A stretch of DNA of 64,000 nt from Asanoa ferruginea (lineage in GTDB: Bacteria > Actinomycetota > Actinomycetes > Mycobacteriales > Micromonosporaceae): the NCBI RefSeq assembly GCF_003387075.1, contig NZ_QUMQ01000001.1:4650001-4714000 (forward strand), in the 5' to 3' direction. A program made the position numbers and the translations under genes. Below are positions 57,159 to 64,000 of the stretch, one piece after another. Position 1 is the first letter of the stretch, and each line of letters starts with the position of its first letter. The notes under the pieces are model-generated. The model worked only from the letters and a program-made list of their open reading frames with translations. It ran no database searches and was not told the origin of the DNA.

Positions 57159-57338
57159 TCAGGGGACGGTCCGGTCGATCGCGGCCGGGCCGTCTTCGTC
57201 GAGTTCGGCCTTGGCCCGGGCGATGTTGGCGGGAGTCGGATCCTTACCTTCGGCCTCGGCCAGGTCCTCCGGGTCCCACGGCTGCTCCGACCCGGTGCGC
57301 GGCTCCCAGCCCGGCGGCTTCTCCGTTGAATCGCTCAT
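57159..57338 (-). CDS. Small acidic hypothetical protein
   Basis: 59 residues from ATG 57338. The sequence is Pro/Glu/Asp-rich (PPGWEPRTGSEQPWDPEDL, NIARAKAELDEDGPAAIDRT) and probably partly disordered. It looks like a conserved actinobacterial small protein, by recollection. It ends 6 bp after the converging GH1 stop. Function unknown. Confidence 0.65.
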   Translation of the reverse strand: MSDSTEKPPGWEPRTGSEQPWDPEDLAEAEGKDPTPANIARAKAELDEDGPAAIDRTVP

Positions 57339-57382
57339 GCGCGAGCGCATACCCCGCTCACCGCCGCCCTATGCACGCCAGA

Positions 57383-57409
57383 CGGGCCCCATCCGAAAGA
57401 CGGGGCCCG
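57383..57409 (-). terminator. Hairpin after the M28 peptidase gene
   Basis: CGGGCCCC (57383-57390) and GGGGCCCG (57402-57409) pair perfectly with an 11-base loop, 17 bp beyond the peptidase stop. It separates that gene from the small acidic protein gene on the same strand. Confidence 0.65.
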
Positions 57410-57425
57410 CCGGTTGCGTTCGGCC

Positions 57426-60433
<3,008 letters not shown>

Positions 60434-60450
<17 letters not shown>

Positions 60451-60613
60451 TCAGCCGCGGCTGCGGCGACAGTCGGTTGGTCAGCCTGGCCCGCGGCGAC
60501 AGTCGGTTGGTCAGCCTGGCCCGCGGCGACAGTCGGTTGGTCAGCCTGGCCTGCGGCGACAGTCGCCTGATCAGCCGGGCGTCCGGCGACAGTCGGCTGA
60601 TCAGCCGAGGCGG
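60434..60613. repeat. 30-bp tandem repeat, six units, across two converging gene ends
   Basis: Units start with CGGCGACAGTCGG or a close variant at 60434, 60464, 60494, 60524, 60554 and 60584. Three central units are nearly identical; the outer ones are diverged. The MFS stop codon (60448-60450) lies in unit 1 and the phosphatase stop (60601-60603) in unit 6, both inside TGATCA. There are no spacers, so this is not a CRISPR array. Confidence 0.88.
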
Positions 60614-61128
60614 CGGACGGCGGCGTCGTCGACGGCGAAGAGGTCGGGGAGGCGTAGCGCGGCCCAGAACGCCCCAGGGTCGTCGATCAACCCGTGGCTG
60701 GCCAGCCAGACCGTGAACGCCATGCCGTGGCCGGCGACGACGAGCGCGTCGCCGGCGCGGCGGTGCGCGGCGATAGCCGCGTCCATCCGCTCGGCCACGG
60801 CGGCGGGCGGCTCCCAGCCGGCCGGCACCCGACCCTCCACATAGGCCCGACGGGCCAGGCGGAAGTCGGCCGACCACGCCTCCGGCGGCCGGTCGACCTC
60901 GCGCAGCCGCGGGTCGGTCGGCACGCTCCGCCCACCCGCCGCGGCCCGCAGGGTCTGCACCGCCTTGGGCTCGTTGCTCGACACCAGGCCCGCCCCGGGC
61001 GGCAGCAGCGGCGCCAGCGCGGCCGCCGCCGCCGAACCCGCGGCCGAAAGCGGCCAGGTCGAAGGCTCCGCGGCCGAATCGGCGGCGGGCATCGCGTGCC
61101 GGAGCAGGATGAGCACGGGCTTGCGCAT
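60601..61128 (-). CDS. Histidine phosphatase family protein
   Basis: 175 residues from ATG 61128, seven bases after GGGAG. The first motif LILLRHAMPA places the catalytic His near residue 10 (RHA instead of RHG), and VVAGHGMAFTVW holds the second His. SSNEPKAVQTLR provides the phosphate-pocket segment. By family it removes phosphate from a small molecule or protein. Its end lies in the 30-bp repeat. Confidence 0.86.
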   Translation of the reverse strand: MRKPVLILLRHAMPAADSAAEPSTWPLSAAGSAAAAALAPLLPPGAGLVSSNEPKAVQTLRAAAGGRSVPTDPRLREVDRPPEAWSADFRLARRAYVEGRVPAGWEPPAAVAERMDAAIAAHRRAGDALVVAGHGMAFTVWLASHGLIDDPGAFWAALRLPDLFAVDDAAVRRLG

Positions 61129-61210
61129 TGCGCAGTCTCCCATTACCGGCCAGTAGGCGTACGCCCGCGTGTTTCGCTGGATTTTGGGATCCGACCGTGA
61201 GGGGGCGGCG

Positions 61211-62704
61211 ATGAACGGCTCGATCAACCCGGCCCGATCGGAATGGGATGTCATCGTCGTGGGCGGTGCGCCGCCGGGGGAGACGATCTCGCTCTACAGC
61301 AGCTTCGCGGGGCTGTCGGTGGCGCTGGTCGAGCAGGACCGCGTCGGCGGTGAATGCCTGTTCTGGGCGTGTATGCCGAGCAAGGCGATGCTGCTGCCGG
61401 TGCACGCCCGCAACCTGGCCGTCGACCTGCCCGGGATGCGGCAGCTCGTCAACGGCCGGCGCGTCGACGCCGACGCCGTGTTGGCCCGGCGCGACGAGAT
61501 CACCTACAACCACGACGACAAGCAGTCCGTCGACCTCATGCTGAGCCACGACGTCGACGTGCTCCGGGGTCGCGGGCGGCTGGTCGGGCCGAAGACGGTG
61601 GAGGTCAGCGACGACGGCCGCACCCGGGAGATCACCGCCACCCAGGCCGTGGTGCTCTCGCCCGGCACCGATGGTGCGCTGCCGCCGATCACCGGGCTCG
61701 CCGACGCGCGGCCGTGGCGGTCGCGCGACGTGACCAACATGCACGAGGTGCCGCGCCGGATGGTCGTCATCGGTGGCGGGGTCGTTGCCTGCGAGGCCGC
61801 TACCTGGTTGCGCGGGCTCGGTGTCGAGGAGCTGACGCTGGTGTTCCCGGGGGAGCGGCTGCTGGAGATGAAAGAGCCGTTCGTGGGTGAGCTGGTGCGG
61901 CAGGCCTTCGAGGCCGACGGGATCACCGTGCGCACCGGGACGCCGGTGCACGAGGTGCTTCGGGAGAAGGTCGACGACCGGGGCATCGGGCGTACGCACG
62001 GCGACGAGGTCACCGTGACCGTCGGCGACGGCGAGCGACTCGTCGCCGACGAGGTGCTGGTGGCGACCGGGCGGGTGCCGAACAGCCGCGACATCGGGCT
62101 CGAGGCGGTCGGCGTGCCGACCACCGACCGCGGGTTCGTCGAGGTCGACGACCACCTGACGGTGCCCGGCACCGACTGGCTCTACGTGCTCGGCGACCTC
62201 AACGGCCGGGCGCTGCTCACCCACATGGGCAAATACCACGCCCGGATCGCCGGCGAGGTGATCGCGGCGCGGGCCGCCGGGAAGCCGCTCGACGAGCGGC
62301 CCTTCAACCCCTACACCGACCAGGCCGACAAGGACGGCGCGCCGCAGGTGGTCTTCTGCGACCCGGAGGTGGCCTCCGTCGGGCTGACCGAGGCCGAGGC
62401 GCTCGACCGGGAGATCCCGGTGGAGGTGGTGGAACGCGACTTCGCCGGCATCGACGGTGCCCGGCTGGCCCGCGAGCACTACGTCGGCCGGGCCAAGCTG
62501 GTCATCGACAACAGCACCGACACGTTGGTCGGCGTCACGTTCGTCGGCTCGGGTGTGAGCGAGTTGCTGCACGCGGCCACCGTCGCGGTGGTCGGCAAGG
62601 TGCCGGTCAGCGTCCTGCGGCACGCGGTCGCGAGCTTCCCGACGATCAGCGAGATCTGGCTCTACCTGCTCGAAGAGCTACGTCAGCGGCGTGCCGCGGC
62701 GTAG
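61211..62704 (+). CDS. FAD-dependent disulfide-reductase-family protein (Lpd/MerA-like)
   Basis: 497 residues from ATG 61211, preceded by GAGGGGG. The FAD motif is VIVVGGAPPGETISLY, with a Pro-Pro in place of the usual GxGxxG spacing. The redox pair is retained in GGECLFWACMPSKAML. The NAD motif VVIGGGVVACEAATWLRGLG and second FAD motif YVLGDLNGRALLTHMGKYHA follow, then the dimer domain ending at LYLLEELRQ. It likely transfers electrons from NAD(P)H to a disulfide or other acceptor; the substrate is not clear. Its end overlaps the converging DUF6886-like gene by 22 bp. Confidence 0.85.
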   Translation: MNGSINPARSEWDVIVVGGAPPGETISLYSSFAGLSVALVEQDRVGGECLFWACMPSKAMLLPVHARNLAVDLPGMRQLVNGRRVDADAVLARRDEITYNHDDKQSVDLMLSHDVDVLRGRGRLVGPKTVEVSDDGRTREITATQAVVLSPGTDGALPPITGLADARPWRSRDVTNMHEVPRRMVVIGGGVVACEAATWLRGLGVEELTLVFPGERLLEMKEPFVGELVRQAFEADGITVRTGTPVHEVLREKVDDRGIGRTHGDEVTVTVGDGERLVADEVLVATGRVPNSRDIGLEAVGVPTTDRGFVEVDDHLTVPGTDWLYVLGDLNGRALLTHMGKYHARIAGEVIAARAAGKPLDERPFNPYTDQADKDGAPQVVFCDPEVASVGLTEAEALDREIPVEVVERDFAGIDGARLAREHYVGRAKLVIDNSTDTLVGVTFVGSGVSELLHAATVAVVGKVPVSVLRHAVASFPTISEIWLYLLEELRQRRAAA

Positions 62705-63216
62705 CGCAGGCGGATGCCGCTGAAGCCGAGCGTGCTGCCGATCACCTGGTCCCAGAACGGCCAGAGGTTGGGCAGCACCCGAAGCTGGATGCCGGCCGCC
62801 TCGTGCAACGCGAACAGGTCGCCGACCGGCTCCGGCGGGCCGAGCGGCTCGACCGGTTCGGTCGCGACGAGCGCGTGCCGGGCCGAGCCGATCGGGTGGA
62901 ACGGCGCGGCCGGCAGCCGGTAGCCGTAGAGCCGCACGTCGCGCATCGCTGGTAGCGCGCGGTATTCGACGGCGTGCACCCGCCTCCCGCAGCCCGCGCC
63001 GATGATCCGATCGCGGTCGGCGGGCGTGGTTTCCGGCTGCGTCCAGGCCATCGCGCGCGGGGTGTCGCGCGGGAACCAGTAGTCGGGTGCCCGGTCGTGG
63101 CCCACCGCCCAGACGTAGGGGTCGGCCTCCGCCGAGGTGGGCGCCACGTGCGGCACGAAGCGGGTGATCGTCGGGTCTTCGGAGAAGTGCAGCACTTCTC
63201 CCTCGGCCGGGCGCAT
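62683..63216 (-). CDS. DUF6886-like protein
   Basis: 177 residues from ATG 63216; TTG 63228 adjacent to the previous stop is an alternative. The N-terminus EVLHFSEDPTITRFVPHVAP and segment YVWAVGHDRAPDYWFPRDTPR match a family of small bacterial proteins that I recall as DUF6886. Function unknown. It follows the FtsX permease gene on the same strand by 12 bp. Confidence 0.75.
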   Translation of the reverse strand: MRPAEGEVLHFSEDPTITRFVPHVAPTSAEADPYVWAVGHDRAPDYWFPRDTPRAMAWTQPETTPADRDRIIGAGCGRRVHAVEYRALPAMRDVRLYGYRLPAAPFHPIGSARHALVATEPVEPLGPPEPVGDLFALHEAAGIQLRVLPNLWPFWDQVIGSTLGFSGIRLRYAAARR

Positions 63217-63228
63217 CGGCACAGTCAA

Positions 63229-64000
63229 TCAGCCGGTGCGCAACTCCTCCACCGCGGTGCTGCCGCGCAGGAACAGCAGCCCGACCCCGACGGCGACGGC
63301 GACCGCGGCGACCGCGAGCAGGCCGTAGGAGGCGAGGGTGTCCCACGGCAGCACGTATGGCGCGGTGCGGCCGTAGTTCTCGACGCCGCCGCGGGTGTAG
63401 GTCCGGCCGACCAGTTGGGTGCCCACGAACAGCGCGAGCACGACCGACGGCACCACCGGGGCCAGCGCCTGCCAGAGGATCGACCGGGCCAGCACGCCGC
63501 GGGGAACACCCGAGGCGACCAGCGCCGCGTACGCCCGGCGGCGCGAGACGATGCCCTCGCCGACCGCGACCAGCAGGCCGCCGGCCGCGATCACCAGGGC
63601 CACCACGATCGCGAGGTCGACGAGGTTCATCGTGGACAGATAGAAGTTGTCGTCGGACGGGACGAAGTTGCCGGTGTTGTCGCGGAGCTCCGCCAGCTCG
63701 AGGTCGCGCATGATCTGGAAATAGCCGCGCATGCAGGCCGCGCCGGCGCCGACGACGACGCAGGTGAGCAGGGCGGCGAAGGTGCGCCCGCCGTGCCACG
63801 GGTCGGTGGTCAGCCGCCGCGCCGCGAGCAGCACCGCGGGCCGGCGGCCGAAGCGGTGCAGCAGCCGGCCGGTCGCGTAGGAGATCCAGCCGGTGCCCAG
63901 GATGACGCCGAGGATCGCGCACAGCGGCCCGCCGAAACCGACGACCAACACGATCCAGTCCGGGGGTTGCAACTGCCGTGCGTCGTAGTAGCGGAAGATC
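63229..64000 (-). CDS. FtsX-like permease, C-terminal part (5' partial)
   Basis: About 257 residues are visible; the frame is open through the window edge (RYYDARQLQPPDW before the first possible start), so the gene continues to the right. Four or more hydrophobic helices are visible (LVVGFGGPLCAILGVILG, FAALLTCVVVGAGAACM, LAIVVALVIAAGGLLVAVGE), with the family segment RRRAYAALVASGVPRGVLARS before helix three. It is probably the membrane part of an exporter or lipoprotein-release-like ABC system; partner ATPase lies outside. Confidence 0.82.
   Translation of the reverse strand, partial: IFRYYDARQLQPPDWIVLVVGFGGPLCAILGVILGTGWISYATGRLLHRFGRRPAVLLAARRLTTDPWHGGRTFAALLTCVVVGAGAACMRGYFQIMRDLELAELRDNTGNFVPSDDNFYLSTMNLVDLAIVVALVIAAGGLLVAVGEGIVSRRRAYAALVASGVPRGVLARSILWQALAPVVPSVVLALFVGTQLVGRTYTRGGVENYGRTAPYVLPWDTLASYGLLAVAAVAVAVGVGLLFLRGSTAVEELRTG

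Overview
The window is high-GC DNA from an actinomycete. Codon use, frequent GTG starts, secreted multi-domain carbohydrate proteins, FCD-GntR and LacI regulators, an AfsR-type regulator and several small actinobacterial hypothetical families point to a Micromonosporaceae-like soil organism; the genus cannot be fixed from sequence alone. No rRNA, tRNA, transposase, phage gene or CRISPR array was recognised. Both edges cut a gene: a PQQ-type sugar dehydrogenase C-terminus on the left and an FtsX-like permease on the right.

Region by region: (1) 1-6.6 kb, three secreted modular proteins: two PQQ-dependent sugar dehydrogenase paralogues (PKD and CBM6-like modules, one ending in a ricin-B lectin, the other in a fascin-like trefoil) flank a ThuA + DUF1080 protein with two F5/8C domains. 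(2) 6.7-12.4 kb, an L-fuconate dehydratase / ribose-type ABC importer / FCD-GntR operon. (3) 12.5-18.2 kb, a small membrane protein with a membrane-anchored multicopper oxidase, a GGDEF-EAL protein and a zinc-ribbon protein. (4) 18.2-19.0 kb, a gene-free repeat zone. (5) 19.0-23.5 kb, a divergent NAD-dependent DNA ligase, a decayed undecaprenyl-diphosphate-synthase-like relic, an SDR protein and an acyltransferase. (6) 23.5-35.5 kb, the main sugar locus: an ABC importer without ATPase, a LacI regulator, a five-gene operon (Gfo/Idh, PhyH-type dioxygenase, AP-endonuclease-2-type isomerase, GHL6-like hydrolase, zinc alcohol dehydrogenase) and a divergent GH10 xylanase-ThuA pair. Related LacI operators lie in both control regions. 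(7) 35.5-42.3 kb, nucleoside hydrolase, GH15 enzyme, small membrane and hypothetical proteins, an XRE regulator and a divergent KDG kinase / KDPG aldolase pair. (8) 42.3-48.4 kb, an AfsR-like regulator, a DrrAB-type exporter and a LacI regulator. (9) 48.6-57.2 kb, a beta-glucan locus: secreted DUF1996 and GH16 proteins face a CebEFG-like importer and GH1 beta-glucosidase across a control region with four GAGAGCGCTCTC-type sites. (10) 57.2-64.0 kb, M28 peptidase, MFS exporter, histidine phosphatase, flavin disulfide reductase-like protein, DUF6886 protein and FtsX permease.

The common theme is extracellular polysaccharide attack followed by import and oxidation. Secreted GH10, GH16 and lectin/CBM-tagged enzymes release sugars, two ATPase-less importers bring them in (probably sharing an MsiK-type ATPase encoded elsewhere), and cytoplasmic glycosidases and oxidoreductases process them. 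ThuA, DUF1080, Gfo/Idh and AP-endonuclease-2-type enzymes together suggest a keto-sugar (oxidise, then cleave) route alongside ordinary hydrolysis. The most unusual non-coding features are two copies of a long palindromic intergenic element 21 kb apart, a nested tandem repeat, a 30-bp repeat containing the stop codons of two converging genes, and the shared operator set of the xylanase locus.
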